Assembly (NCBI GenBank): GCA_046727715.1
Contig: JBKPDC010000202.1
Coordinates: 1-5,709, forward strand
DNA: 5,709 bases
Reading direction: 5' to 3'
Source of the DNA: CAVQLX01 sp046727715
Lineage (GTDB): Bacteria; Desulfobacterota; Binatia; DP-6
This document shows, piece by piece, positions 5,657-5,709 of the stretch. The notes under the pieces were generated by a model that was given only the letters and a program-made list of their open reading frames with translations, was not told the DNA's origin and made no database searches. The translations under genes and the position numbers were made by a program. Numbering within the stretch: position 1 is the stretch's first letter; every line of letters starts with the position of its first letter.

Positions 5657-5709
5657 GACTGCGGCCGCCCAGGCGCGGCGCTCCTGCCGCCCCGCGTGCG
5701 GCCCGAGGT

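Noticed and set aside
1..5709. CRISPR arrays, tRNA/rRNA, insertion sequences or long repeats
   Set aside because: No direct-repeat arrays, cloverleaf-like segments, transposase motifs or terminal inverted repeats were seen on either strand.

Overview
The window comes from a GC-rich (about 70% by eye) bacterium and holds six genes packed head to tail on the minus strand. They form part of a surface polysaccharide locus (exopolysaccharide, O-antigen or capsule). A WaaE-like family 2 glycosyltransferase, which belongs to a family known from LPS core synthesis, together with an O-antigen-ligase-like protein, points to a Gram-negative host. Extreme GC3, frequent GTG starts and long spurious open frames on the other strand would suit lineages such as Myxococcota, Methylomirabilota/Rokubacteria or GC-rich Proteobacteria. 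The sequence alone does not decide among them.

Layout in transcription order (right to left): (1) a WaaE/KdtX-like GT2 at 5656-4847, whose frame stays open to the right edge so that its start is uncertain; (2) a WbbL-like GT2, similar to rhamnosyltransferases, at 4830-3964; (3) an atypical, poorly characterised GT2-like protein at 3985-3017; (4) a GT4 enzyme resembling the PEP-CTERM/exosortase-associated sugar transferase family at 3020-1842; (5) a membrane polyprenyl glycosylphosphotransferase at 1778-381; (6) the N-terminal 125 residues of an O-antigen ligase/polymerase-like membrane protein at 377-1, cut by the left edge. Three junctions overlap or touch: 22 bp (or 4 bp, GTGA) between 2 and 3, GTGA between 3 and 4, and TAG-CGG-GTG between 5 and 6. 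Genes 1 and 2 are 16 bp apart. The only non-coding stretch of any size is 63 bp between genes 4 and 5. It holds a GC-rich hairpin at the stop codon and the only clearly AT-rich patch in that area.

Inferred pathway: the glycosylphosphotransferase loads the first sugar-1-phosphate onto undecaprenyl phosphate at the inner membrane. The cytoplasmic glycosyltransferases then extend the lipid-linked unit, and after export a Wzy/WaaL-type enzyme polymerises or transfers it. No flippase (Wzx), chain-length regulator (Wzz) or export gene is visible, so the locus must continue outside. I see no RNA genes, mobile elements, CRISPR arrays or clear terminators. The plus strand carries no gene I believe in. 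Nothing here is convincingly a new system; the most interesting items are the unusual third glycosyltransferase and the internal junction at 1779-1844.
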